Source: Mycolicibacterium tokaiense (lineage in GTDB: Bacteria > Actinomycetota > Actinomycetes > Mycobacteriales > Mycobacteriaceae). Taken from it: a DNA stretch of 64,000 nucleotides. Location of the stretch: contig NZ_AP022600.1 of NCBI RefSeq assembly GCF_010725885.1, positions 2,790,001-2,854,000 of the forward strand. Direction: 5' to 3'. The notes under the pieces were generated by a model. It did not search any database. It worked only from the letters and a program-made list of their open reading frames with translations, and was not told the origin of the DNA. The translations under genes were made by a program, and so were the position numbers. Shown piece by piece: positions 42,495 to 50,416 of this stretch (the stretch's first letter is position 1; every line of letters starts with the position of its first letter).

Positions 42495-42902
42495 ATGCCG
42501 GTTTACACGTGCATCACCGTGCAGGGCGCCTTGTCGCCTGAGACCAAAGCAGACCTGGCCGCCGAGATGACCCGGGTCCATTCGATGATCAACCACGTGC
42601 CCGGCACGTACGTCAACGTCGTCTTCCACGAACTGCCCGACGACGACGTCTACACCGACGGCCGCCCCGCACAACCACTGTTGATCAACGGCTGGGTGCG
42701 CACCGGCCACCCGGAGGCGCAGAGCAGTCAACTGGTGGCCGAGATCGCGGCCGCCGCGACGCGGGTCACCGGCATCCCCGCCAGGCGGGTTCTGGTGGTG
42801 ATCCAGAACAGCCCAGCTCATTTCGCCATCGAAGGTGGCCGGGTGTTGCCGGCGCCAGGGGAAGAGGAAGCCTGGTTCCGGGCCCAGAAGGAGGTGGACT
42901 GA
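42495..42902 (+). CDS. tautomerase-superfamily protein (cis-CaaD-like)
   Basis: A 135-residue protein starting Met-Pro, so processing exposes the catalytic N-terminal proline of the 4-oxalocrotonate tautomerase superfamily. Its length, a His at position 28 of the mature chain, and the C-terminal GGRVLPAPGEEEAWF match the cis-3-chloroacrylic acid dehalogenase group rather than 60-residue 4-OT enzymes. Of the two active-site arginines only the first is clearly present (WVRTGH), and the tyrosine that activates water appears replaced by Ile. A dehalogenase role is therefore doubtful; tautomerisation or hydration of an enol acid from the pathway is more likely. It starts four bases after the decarboxylase stop. 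Confidence 0.8.
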   Translation: MPVYTCITVQGALSPETKADLAAEMTRVHSMINHVPGTYVNVVFHELPDDDVYTDGRPAQPLLINGWVRTGHPEAQSSQLVAEIAAAATRVTGIPARRVLVVIQNSPAHFAIEGGRVLPAPGEEEAWFRAQKEVD

Positions 42903-42903
42903 C

Positions 42904-44757
42904 GTGGCATCGATCCTGCCGCAGGTCCGGGGGTTCGCCGAGGCGGTGGCCCCCCACGCCGAGGTGTGTACCGATTCGGCGCTGCTGGCCGAACGCGGCC
43001 GCGACTACTGGGGAGTCGGCGGCGTGGCCAGTGCGCTGGTGCGCCCGCGCAGCTGCCAGACCATCGCCCCGATCGTGGCCCTGGCCGCGGCGCACGGCGT
43101 GGCGATCGTGCCGCGCGGCGGTGCGTCGAACTGCTCGGGCGGAATGCTGCCCGCGCCCGGACAGGTGCTGCTCGACCTGTCCGGCCTGAACCGGATCCTG
43201 GACATCGACGCTCAACGGCGCTGCGCGCGGGTGGAACCCGGAGTCATCAACGCCGATCTACAGACCGCGACCGCCCCCTACGGGCTGTGTTTCTCACCCG
43301 ATCCGGTCTCGGCACCGTTGTCGACGGTGGCCGGCAACATCATCGAAAATGCCGGCGGACCACATGCCCTGAAATACGGTGTCACGTACAACCATGTGCT
43401 CAGCGTCGAGGTGGTCCTGCCCGACGGGTCGGTGCGCACGTTCGCCGCCGACGACGAGGGCCCCGATCTGCTCGGGCTGTTCATCGGTTCGGAGGGCACG
43501 CTCGGCATCATCACCGAAGCCACGGTCGCTCTGCGCCCGGTCGCGGCCGTCACACACAGTCTGATGGGCGCCTTCGCCACAGCGCGCGCCGCCGCAGACA
43601 CCATCGCCGCCATCATCGCCACCGGGGTGGTCCCCGCGGCGCTGGAATGGCTGGACCGGGCCGGGATCGCCGGGCTGGAACAGTTCTACGACACCGGATA
43701 TCCGCTCGACGCCGACTCCATCGTCCTCATCGACGTCGACGGTACCGCGGCCGAGGTACGTCGGGACCAGGCGGTCGTGGAACGAGTGCTGCGGCAGCGG
43801 GCGACCGAGGTGCGGATCGCGGAGACGGCCGACGACCGTGCGGCCCTGTGGTTCGGGCGGCTGAACGCACCCAACTCCGTGGTGCAGAGCGGAAAGGGCT
43901 TCTTCATCGGGGATGTCACCGTGCCGCGCGACCGGATACCCGAGATGCAGGAGGCCATCCAGGCCACCGCCGAACGTCACCGCGACGGTCTGCTGTTCAT
44001 CGCAGTCTGCGGACATGCCGGTGACGGCGACCTGCACCCCACCACATTTTTCGACAAGGACAACCCGCTTGCGCCCGGGGCATTGGTGGCAGCCAACAAC
44101 GAGATCATCGATGCCGCATTGAGACTGGGTGGAACGATCACCGGTGAACACGGTGTCGGCACCGAGAAGATCGAGTTCATGAGCAAGCGGTTCACCCCGG
44201 TGGAGATTGCCGCGCAACGCGCGGTCAAAGCGGCCTTCGATCCGGCCGGGCTGCTCAACCCCGGGGTGATGCTCCCCGTGCGCGCCGCCGGTGAACCGGA
44301 CACCCCGGTCTTCGGTGCGGCCGTGTATGACGCACTCACCGGCCGGTTGCCCCACAACACCAGCGCCGCGTTGACCACCGGCGGGAACACCGACATCAGC
44401 GTCAACCTCGGCAATCTGAGCCTGGTCGTGGGCGCTGAAGCCACCGTCGCGTCGGTCGGTTCGTTCCTGCGTGAGCACGGCGCCAGCTGCGCCGCGATTC
44501 CGCCGACCGGAGGTGAACGCACTGTCGGAGCGCTGGTGGCCACCGCTGCCGGTGCTGAACGCGACGCCATCAGACACGCGTTGCTGGGGATTGACGTCGC
44601 GATCATCGACGGCGGCCGCCCTGCCCGGTTCGGCGCCGAGACCAGAAAGGATGTGGCCGGATATGACGTCAAACGGCTCTTCGTCGGTGCGCACGGTGCC
44701 TACGGCGCATTGGTGGCCCTGATCTTCACGATCACCGTGCAGGTTGCAGACATTTGA
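42904..44757 (+). CDS. FAD-linked 2-hydroxyacid dehydrogenase, GlcD with partial GlcE fusion
   Basis: A 617-residue flavoprotein. Residues 1-455 are a complete FAD_binding_4/GlcD-type oxidase: PRGGASNCSG and GGPHALKYGVTYNHVL for FAD, and HAGDGDLHP plus GTITGEHGVGTEK for the active site. Residues about 495-617 repeat only part of a GlcE-like FAD domain (LVVGAEATVASVGSFL, KDVAGYDVKRLFVGAHGAYG), an unusual covalent GlcD-GlcE arrangement with the rest of GlcE lacking. Such enzymes oxidise D-2-hydroxyacids (glycolate, D-lactate, mandelate). In this operon, mandelate-like acid to 2-oxo acid for the decarboxylase is a coherent role. GTG 42904 is just after the tautomerase stop. Confidence 0.82.
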   Translation: MASILPQVRGFAEAVAPHAEVCTDSALLAERGRDYWGVGGVASALVRPRSCQTIAPIVALAAAHGVAIVPRGGASNCSGGMLPAPGQVLLDLSGLNRILDIDAQRRCARVEPGVINADLQTATAPYGLCFSPDPVSAPLSTVAGNIIENAGGPHALKYGVTYNHVLSVEVVLPDGSVRTFAADDEGPDLLGLFIGSEGTLGIITEATVALRPVAAVTHSLMGAFATARAAADTIAAIIATGVVPAALEWLDRAGIAGLEQFYDTGYPLDADSIVLIDVDGTAAEVRRDQAVVERVLRQRATEVRIAETADDRAALWFGRLNAPNSVVQSGKGFFIGDVTVPRDRIPEMQEAIQATAERHRDGLLFIAVCGHAGDGDLHPTTFFDKDNPLAPGALVAANNEIIDAALRLGGTITGEHGVGTEKIEFMSKRFTPVEIAAQRAVKAAFDPAGLLNPGVMLPVRAAGEPDTPVFGAAVYDALTGRLPHNTSAALTTGGNTDISVNLGNLSLVVGAEATVASVGSFLREHGASCAAIPPTGGERTVGALVATAAGAERDAIRHALLGIDVAIIDGGRPARFGAETRKDVAGYDVKRLFVGAHGAYGALVALIFTITVQVADI

Positions 44758-44806
44758 ATTCATCCCCGGTGGCGCAGGTTCCGGCACGTGACAGGGGGCC
44801 AAAGCC

Positions 44807-44836
44807 TTGACGCGAGACGGACCGACTCGTTAACGT
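44807..44836 (+). promoter_or_regulatory. promoter with palindromic operator (left copy of a shared 24-bp box)
   Basis: TTGACG (44807-44812) and TAACGT (44831-44836) fit mycobacterial -35 and TANNNT -10 elements with 18 bp between. The spacer is the palindrome CGAGACGGACCGACTCG (44813-44829), symmetric at 14 of its 17 positions. The 24 bases from 44807 to 44830 recur exactly, inverted, at 49773-49796 before the DUF5996-type gene. A TetR gene adjoins that copy. This site lies 89 bp before the small lipoprotein gene. Confidence 0.72.
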
Positions 44837-44924
44837 AGGCGTCTATAACGTCGCTGCGGACTCGCTGTGGACGTACTAGGTTCTTGTTCTGTCTGATCTG
44901 CCTCGCCGAAGGAGCATCCACACC

Positions 44925-45215
44925 ATGTCGAAGACCGATCTCGCGCGGCCCTTCAACCGTCGCCTCTCTGTTGCGATCGGTGGTGGCGCCATTCTCGCGA
45001 TGATCGGCTTCACCGCGGCGTGCAGCAGTGAGAGCGAGGCTCCCGAAGAGTCCACCACCACGACCACCACGACGACGACCACCACGACGTCTGCGGAGCC
45101 GACGGTGAGCCCCACCGAGAACATGCCCAACCCCAATGTCTCGGGTGTCTTCACGCCGCCGGTCGTGGCGCCGCAGCCGACCCTCGATACAGACCGTGAC
45201 GATTACGGCAACTAG
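44925..45215 (+). CDS. small Thr-rich secreted protein, probable lipoprotein
   Basis: A 96-residue protein: basic n-region MSKTDLARPFNRRLS, hydrophobic core GGGAILAMIGF, and Cys33 in FTAACSSES, a weak but plausible lipobox. It is followed by acidic residues, a run of twelve Thr, and a Pro/Asn-rich C-terminus (NMPNPNVSGVFTPPVV). The Thr run is encoded only by ACC and ACG codons, a repeat prone to length change. Thr-rich stalks in exported mycobacterial proteins are often O-mannosylated. The gene is first downstream of the boxed promoter and 61 bp before the sedolisin gene, likely the same transcript. No function can be assigned. Confidence 0.75.
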   Translation: MSKTDLARPFNRRLSVAIGGGAILAMIGFTAACSSESEAPEESTTTTTTTTTTTTSAEPTVSPTENMPNPNVSGVFTPPVVAPQPTLDTDRDDYGN

Positions 45216-45276
45216 GCCGCGTCTCGCGGGGCCGGCCGGCTCCACGGAAGTATCGAAGCGGCGCCATCTCTGAGCC

Positions 45277-46887
45277 GTGAAGAATCGTCTGGTTCCCGTG
45301 TCGGTGCTGGCGATGTTGGTGGTGATCGCAACGTTGTCCGGTGGTGCGGGTCGGTTTCACGACACCGCCCCCGGCGGCGTCCGCCTCATCGAGGGCCCGT
45401 ACGCGTCGCTGCTCGGTGCGTCCACTGACCTGGGGCCGGCGCGTGAGCACAGCATCGAGCTCACCGCGGGCCTCACCGGCCGCGTCGAGCCGACAGGGCT
45501 GATCGACTGGGCGCAAGACCGTGCCCTGTCGGTGCGGTGGCGCCCTGGCGACGACTGGGCGGTGCTCGAAGGGGCTCCCGACGCCGTGGCAGCGGCGTTC
45601 GACGTGGCCGTGCACGACTACCGCGGCAAGCAGGGCCAACTGTTCTACGCGTCCCCGCACCAGCCCGCGGTGCCCGAGCACCTGCGCGACGAGGTGTTCG
45701 GGCTGGGCCGGATCCTCAGCTACACACCGCATCACGTGTCGGTGCCCGAGCACTTCCCGCTCGATGTGCCCGACCGGGGCCTCGGGCCGGACACCTTGCT
45801 GCGGGCCTACAACGCCGACGAACTCGCCCGCAACGGCGCCACCGGCAAGGGCGTCACCATCGTGATCTTCGGCTTCGACGGATTCCGTCAGTCCGATCTG
45901 GATATGTTCACCACGATGTTCGGCCTGCCCCCGCTGGTCCCCGAGGTGGTGGGCGGCATGCCCGATGAGATCCGCAGCGAAACATCGATGGATCTGCAAC
46001 TGGCCCATGCGATTGCCCCCGATGCCCGCAAGGTCGTGGTGAATGCGCTGCCCACCGTCGAGGGCGGTGGCGGATACCGCAAGATCGGCGAGATGCTCGA
46101 AGACACCGATCGACGTTTCCCCGGTGCGGTGTGGAGTCTGTCCATCGGATGGGGCTGTGACAAGCTGCTCACCGCGGCCGATCTGGCGCCGGTGCGCTCG
46201 GCGCTGCGCGCGGCGCAGGCCAACGGCACCACCGCCTACAGCGCCACCGGCGACCTGGCCGGCATGGAATGCCGTGGCGGCCGGGACTGGTCGTCCGCGC
46301 CGGCGGAGCAGGATGTGGGTCTCGGCTCGGTGGCGTCGGTCCCCGAGATGACCAGCGTCGGGGGCACCACACTGTCCACCGCCGCAGACGGCCAATGGGT
46401 CTCGGAGCAGACCTGGTTCGACGTGCCGCTGTCGCAGGGCACCAGCGGCGGCACCTCGGCGCTGTTCGACCTGCCCCCCTGGCAGCGCACTGCCGCCGAG
46501 GCCGTCCCGTCGGAGCGCCGCACCGGGAAGCGCATGACCCCCGACATCGCGGCGGTGGCCGACCCGTTCACCGGCGTGCGGATCGTGCTCGACGGTCAGG
46601 TGCTCGCCGGCGGCGGGACCTCGCAGTCCGCACCGATCTGGGCGGGACTGACCGCGGTGATGAACCAGTACCTGCTGGACAACAACGGCAGCCTGATCGG
46701 CGACATCAATCCGCTGCTGTACCGCATCGCCGAGGGGGCACCGCGACCTGCGTTTCGCGACGTCACCCTGGGCGGCAATGCTGTCGACGACGCCGGGCCG
46801 GGCTATGACCTGGTGACCGGGCTCGGCACCCCGGACATCGACAACCTGGTACGCAACATCGCCATCGCCCAGCAGGTGCAGGGCTGA
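45277..46887 (+). CDS. S53 family (sedolisin/kumamolisin-like) serine-carboxyl peptidase
   Basis: A 536-residue exported protease. A signal peptide or anchor lies at residues 1-24. The pro-domain (about 30-165) has the pro-kumamolisin fold pattern (GLTGRVEPTGLIDWAQ), followed by the catalytic domain. The Glu/Asp pair is ETSMDLQLAHAIAP (about 231-235), the oxyanion Asp is in YSATGDLAG, the nucleophile Ser in GGTSQSAPIWAG (about 450), and the Ca2+ site near the end is RDVTLGGN and GPGYDLVTGLGTPD. Sedolisins act at acid pH after removing the pro-domain. GTG 45277 starts the frame. Its stop overlaps the zinc-ribbon membrane gene, which suggests joint action at the cell surface. Confidence 0.9.
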   Translation: MKNRLVPVSVLAMLVVIATLSGGAGRFHDTAPGGVRLIEGPYASLLGASTDLGPAREHSIELTAGLTGRVEPTGLIDWAQDRALSVRWRPGDDWAVLEGAPDAVAAAFDVAVHDYRGKQGQLFYASPHQPAVPEHLRDEVFGLGRILSYTPHHVSVPEHFPLDVPDRGLGPDTLLRAYNADELARNGATGKGVTIVIFGFDGFRQSDLDMFTTMFGLPPLVPEVVGGMPDEIRSETSMDLQLAHAIAPDARKVVVNALPTVEGGGGYRKIGEMLEDTDRRFPGAVWSLSIGWGCDKLLTAADLAPVRSALRAAQANGTTAYSATGDLAGMECRGGRDWSSAPAEQDVGLGSVASVPEMTSVGGTTLSTAADGQWVSEQTWFDVPLSQGTSGGTSALFDLPPWQRTAAEAVPSERRTGKRMTPDIAAVADPFTGVRIVLDGQVLAGGGTSQSAPIWAGLTAVMNQYLLDNNGSLIGDINPLLYRIAEGAPRPAFRDVTLGGNAVDDAGPGYDLVTGLGTPDIDNLVRNIAIAQQVQG

Positions 46888-48824
46888 TGACTGCACCCAG
46901 CGCGCCGGGCATGATGGAATGTCAGGTCTGCGAAATGGACGTGCCCGCAGGCGAATACTGCGGGCAGTGTGGTGTGCCGCTGGACGAGCACCGCCGCGGC
47001 GACGGCCCACACTGGCTGCGGGCGCGCGCCTTCAGCGCCGCCTCCGGACAACGGTTGTTGACGCCGTCGCTGACCAGCTCGCTGTTTCCGCACCTGACAC
47101 CGCGGGCCCGCATCGTGTTCCTGATGGGACTGGGGATGCTGGTGGCGGCGTTGGTGATCGTCACGGTGCTGCGCATGCCGGCCGGGTTGATCGCGGTGGC
47201 CTCCTTCGGCCTGCCGTTGTTGTTCGGCCTCTACCTCCGCGAATCCGGTGTCTCCCGCGACATCCCGCGCAGCACGCTGCTGGTGACGACCGGGCTGGGC
47301 ATCATCCTGGGCGTGGGGTGGGCCGTGCTCACCGGCGCCGTGGTGGCCCGCGCCTACGGCGTACCGCTGGGGGCCGGCATTGCCGGTGCGCGGATCCTGC
47401 GCGACGGCCTCGGCGTGCCGGTGGGCAGCATGCTCCTGATGTTGGTCCCTGCGCTGGTGGCGCGGTTCTCCTGGCGGGGCGGCGACCGGGAGGCGCTGGA
47501 CGGCTACGCCATCGGTGCGCTGGGAGCTCTGACCTTCACGGCGGCGGCCACCCTGACCCGGCTGGCGCCGCAGTTCACCAGCGGCCTGATCAACCGCGCC
47601 CGGCCGCTGGACGGGCTGCTGGTCGAAGCCGGTATCCGCGGGATCGCCATGCCGTTGACCGCCGCCGCGGTGGGCGGTCTGATCGGTACCGCGCTCTGGT
47701 TCACCCGCCCACCGAGCAAGCAGGGCACCCATCGCGGGTTCCTGCGGGGCGTGTTGGTGGCGATCGCGGTGGTGGTCATCGTGATCTATGCGTCACTGGG
47801 TGTGGTCGACGTCGCCCGGTTGCCCCAGTTGTGGCTGTTGGTAGTCCATCTCATGCTGAGCGCGCTGGCGTTGTTCGCGTTGCGGGTGGGCTTGCACCTG
47901 GCCCTGTTGCACGAGGCGCAGGACACCACCAGCAGTGACGATCCGATTCTGTGCGTCGAGTGCAACCACGTGGTGCCGGATGCGCCATTCTGCGCGAACT
48001 GCGGCGCGGCCATGCGGGCCTGCTCGCGGGGGTCCCGCCGGACCCGGCGGGAAGAGCGTCCGATCCAGGTGGTCGAGGATTCTGCCGCGGCCGCCGGAGA
48101 CATCAAGGTCGGACTGCTGCCCGGGTATTCGATCCATCCGGGCGCCTTCGAGGCGGCGCGACCTGCGTCGGCGCAGTTCCACACCGTGGCGCTGGCCGTC
48201 GGAGTCGCGATCGTCGTGGTGGCCGGCGGACTGGTCGGGCTCTCGGGCCTGATCTCCCGGCCCGCCCCGAAGTACGTCTGCCCGCCCGAGTGCGGCAGTC
48301 CGCCGCTGTCGCGCGCGGTGGAGGTCAATCCCCGGTTCACCGCCGCGGACGGCGCGTTCTCCGTGTCGTATCCGGCCCCCGGCGCGGCGTATGCGGTCTC
48401 CCAGCGTGACGATGGGGTGACCGCCGTCCTGCAGGCCGGTGATGGCGGCACCATGCAGTTGGTGAGCCGCCCTGCTGCGGGCCGCGACGCCCGGCAGGTG
48501 GCGTTCGATCTGCTGAACGAGACCTACCCGGACACCAAGACCGCCTACGAGATTCCCAACACCATGGTCGGGTATCAACCCGGGTACGGCTTGGCGGCCG
48601 ACGTCTGGCCGCAGGGTGCGATGAGCAATTCCACCCGGATGCGCATCATCGTGATGGTCGCGGTGAAGAACGACCTGGCGCTGATCGCCGGCGCGGTGGG
48701 GCCCTACCGCGCCTTCGGTCCGGACTTCGGGTCCGGCAAGCCGTCGGCTGCGGGCCTGCAACTGGCCCTGGACATGGGCAAGTACGTCAACAGTTTCACC
48801 TGGCGCGGCGATCCGCCCCGTTAG
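46887..48824 (+). CDS. zinc-ribbon polytopic membrane protein with external C-terminal domain
   Basis: A 645-residue protein I cannot place in a named family. A four-Cys zinc ribbon (C12, C15, C25, C28) is followed by about eight membrane helices between residues 75 and 335. A second zinc ribbon (CVECNHVVPDAPFCANCG) lies near 355-372, a further helix near 430-452, and then a roughly 190-residue domain, probably outside the cell, starting with YVCPPECG. The arrangement suggests a membrane-embedded scaffold or sensor with cytoplasmic metal-binding modules. It shares a base with the sedolisin stop (TGATG), so the two are translationally coupled. Its end overlaps the convergent DUF5996-type gene by 4 bp. 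It might regulate or be cut by the protease; that is inference. Confidence 0.8.
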   Translation: MTAPSAPGMMECQVCEMDVPAGEYCGQCGVPLDEHRRGDGPHWLRARAFSAASGQRLLTPSLTSSLFPHLTPRARIVFLMGLGMLVAALVIVTVLRMPAGLIAVASFGLPLLFGLYLRESGVSRDIPRSTLLVTTGLGIILGVGWAVLTGAVVARAYGVPLGAGIAGARILRDGLGVPVGSMLLMLVPALVARFSWRGGDREALDGYAIGALGALTFTAAATLTRLAPQFTSGLINRARPLDGLLVEAGIRGIAMPLTAAAVGGLIGTALWFTRPPSKQGTHRGFLRGVLVAIAVVVIVIYASLGVVDVARLPQLWLLVVHLMLSALALFALRVGLHLALLHEAQDTTSSDDPILCVECNHVVPDAPFCANCGAAMRACSRGSRRTRREERPIQVVEDSAAAAGDIKVGLLPGYSIHPGAFEAARPASAQFHTVALAVGVAIVVVAGGLVGLSGLISRPAPKYVCPPECGSPPLSRAVEVNPRFTAADGAFSVSYPAPGAAYAVSQRDDGVTAVLQAGDGGTMQLVSRPAAGRDARQVAFDLLNETYPDTKTAYEIPNTMVGYQPGYGLAADVWPQGAMSNSTRMRIIVMVAVKNDLALIAGAVGPYRAFGPDFGSGKPSAAGLQLALDMGKYVNSFTWRGDPPR

Positions 48825-49759
48825 GGCAACAGGTGTTCGTCCCAGCGGTGCGGATCGAGCTCGAGCGCAGCGCGGTCCCACCCACCCAGTTCGGCGGCCG
48901 CATCGTAGGTGTACTGCAGAAAGTCCAGCACGCACTGATCCGGATCTGCTGCGGCGCGGGCGGTTTCGTACGGGAGCAGGTACTGCCGTAGCTCGGGGTG
49001 GTAGAACACGCCTTCGGGAAGGCCGGGGAATTCGGCGAAGCCCTCCGGTTCGGGATAGGCGTAGGAGTAGAACGCGCCCTCCTCGCCCCCACCGGGCCAG
49101 AATCCGCAGCTGCTCAGCTCGTGGGAGTAGGCCTCGACCATCACCCAGTCGGCGCAGTTGGGCGTGCCGCCGGGATGCTCCGGTGCGGGGCGGCCCGAGA
49201 ACCGGCTGCAGGCCATGTCGAAGGAACCCCAGAAGAAGTGGACGGGGCTGACCTTGCCGGCGAACCGGGACCGGAACGCTGTGATCACCCGGTCGGCCTG
49301 GATGAGCTGCTGCCAGAACGTGCGGGCGGCTGCGGGGTCGTAGCCGATGTGGTGGTCCTCGGCGAAGGGAATGGCGGGGTCGACTTCGTTGGGCCGCTTG
49401 GTGATCTGCGCCGCGATACCCACGCGGTCGAGCATGGCCACGGTGTCGTCGTGGAACTGCGCCACCGTCCGGTTGCCGAGTTCCAGTCGGCCGGAGCTGC
49501 CGTCGTTCACCCGCACGGCCAGCACGTGGTCGACGAAGTCGAACTCCAGGTCGAACACCCGGGTGTCCACCGGGATGGCCGAGGTGGTCAACCCCCGCGA
49601 GGAGACGTAGAGCGGAGCCTGCCACCAGTGATTGACCAGCGGCGCGTGGGCCAACCTGATCTTGCCGACGATCTGGGACCACATGTGGAGCGTGCGGCGG
49701 GTGTCCGCCCAGTCGTCGACGCGCAGAGCCGGCCATCCAGAAGGCGGGGAAGAGGTCAT
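48821..49759 (-). CDS. DUF5996 family protein
   Basis: A 312-residue cytoplasmic protein with the DUF5996 landmarks: WSQIVGKIRLAHAPLVNHWWQ near residue 28, YVSSRGLTTSAIP, then SPVHFFWGSFDMACSRFSGRPAP and the Trp/His-rich AYSHELSSCGFWPG. Aromatic, His and Asp conservation suggests an enzyme, but no activity is known for the family. ATG 49759 lies eight bases after the -10 TACCGT of a promoter, so the message is probably leaderless. That promoter shares 24 identical bases with the one before the lipoprotein gene. It is divergent from a TetR gene, its likely repressor. Confidence 0.85.
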   Translation of the reverse strand: MTSSPPSGWPALRVDDWADTRRTLHMWSQIVGKIRLAHAPLVNHWWQAPLYVSSRGLTTSAIPVDTRVFDLEFDFVDHVLAVRVNDGSSGRLELGNRTVAQFHDDTVAMLDRVGIAAQITKRPNEVDPAIPFAEDHHIGYDPAAARTFWQQLIQADRVITAFRSRFAGKVSPVHFFWGSFDMACSRFSGRPAPEHPGGTPNCADWVMVEAYSHELSSCGFWPGGGEEGAFYSYAYPEPEGFAEFPGLPEGVFYHPELRQYLLPYETARAAADPDQCVLDFLQYTYDAAAELGGWDRAALELDPHRWDEHLLP

Positions 49760-49767
49760 ACCCGGGA

Positions 49768-49796
49768 ACGGTACGAGTCGGTCCGTCTCGCGTCAA
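49768..49796 (-). promoter_or_regulatory. promoter with palindromic operator (right copy of the shared 24-bp box)
   Basis: On the minus strand TTGACG (49796-49791) and TACCGT (49773-49768) are 17 bp apart, an excellent mycobacterial housekeeping promoter. The whole spacer is the palindrome CGAGACGGACCGACTCG. Positions 49773-49796 are the exact inverse of 44807-44830. The DUF5996-type ATG is eight bases past the -10. The TetR gene starts 41 bp away on the plus strand, so the palindrome is its probable operator. Confidence 0.78.
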
Positions 49797-49836
49797 TGGC
49801 CCGGGTACGCCCGGGTTCGTCGGCTAGTGTTTTCAG

Positions 49837-50415
49837 ATGCCTGCCAACGCTCCGGACCCGGGGCGGCGCAACGAACAATCGCGTCGTGCCATCCTCGACG
49901 CGTGTATCTCGCTGGTCGGCGAGGCCGGTTATGAGAACGTCTCCATCGAGGCCATCGCACGGCGGGCGTGCGTGGGCAAGCAGACCATCTACCGCTGGTG
50001 GCCGTCCAAGGGCGCGGTGATCCTCGAGGCTGCGATGCAGAGCCTGGATCCGGTGGTCACGTTTCCGGACACCGGCAACATCATCGCCGATCTGCGCACT
50101 CAGATGTGCAAGATCCTGGAGGTGATCACCACCACCGGCTACGGCGCTGCCTACCAGGGGCTGATCGCCGCGTGTCAGTCCGACCCCGACCTGATGCGTG
50201 CCGTCTTCGACCAGATCATCAAACCCAGCATCACGCAGTTCGGGGAACGGGCAGCGCTGGCGCAGGCCCGCGGTGAGATCCGGGCCGACGCCGACGTGGA
50301 GACCCTGCGCGACGTGCTCTACGGGTTCATCGAATACCGGCTGATCCACGGTATGCCCCTGGAGCTCCGCCACATCGACGCGAGCCTGGCCATCGCGTTC
50401 CACGGCGTGTGCTGA
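49837..50415 (+). CDS. TetR-family transcriptional regulator
   Basis: A 192-residue repressor. The N-terminal helix-turn-helix (AILDACISLVGEAGYENVSI and IARRACVGKQTIYRWWPSK, residues 18-60) is canonical for TetR. The helical C-terminal domain binds an unknown ligand (TetR_C-like, with LRTQMCKILEV and FGERAALAQARGEIR). A TAGTGT -10 element ends six bases before ATG 49837, suggesting a leaderless message. Its nearest palindrome is the CGAGACGGACCGACTCG spacer of the DUF5996 promoter, present again at 44813. It is thus a candidate local master regulator of both convergent operons. Confidence 0.88.
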   Translation: MPANAPDPGRRNEQSRRAILDACISLVGEAGYENVSIEAIARRACVGKQTIYRWWPSKGAVILEAAMQSLDPVVTFPDTGNIIADLRTQMCKILEVITTTGYGAAYQGLIAACQSDPDLMRAVFDQIIKPSITQFGERAALAQARGEIRADADVETLRDVLYGFIEYRLIHGMPLELRHIDASLAIAFHGVC

Positions 50416-50416
50416 A

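Noticed and set aside
44807..49796. The inverted 24-bp repeats as terminal repeats of a transposon
   Set aside because: No transposase or integrase lies inside, and each repeat sits exactly in -35/spacer position before a gene with a TANNNT -10; a promoter/operator explains them better. I saw no flanking target duplication.
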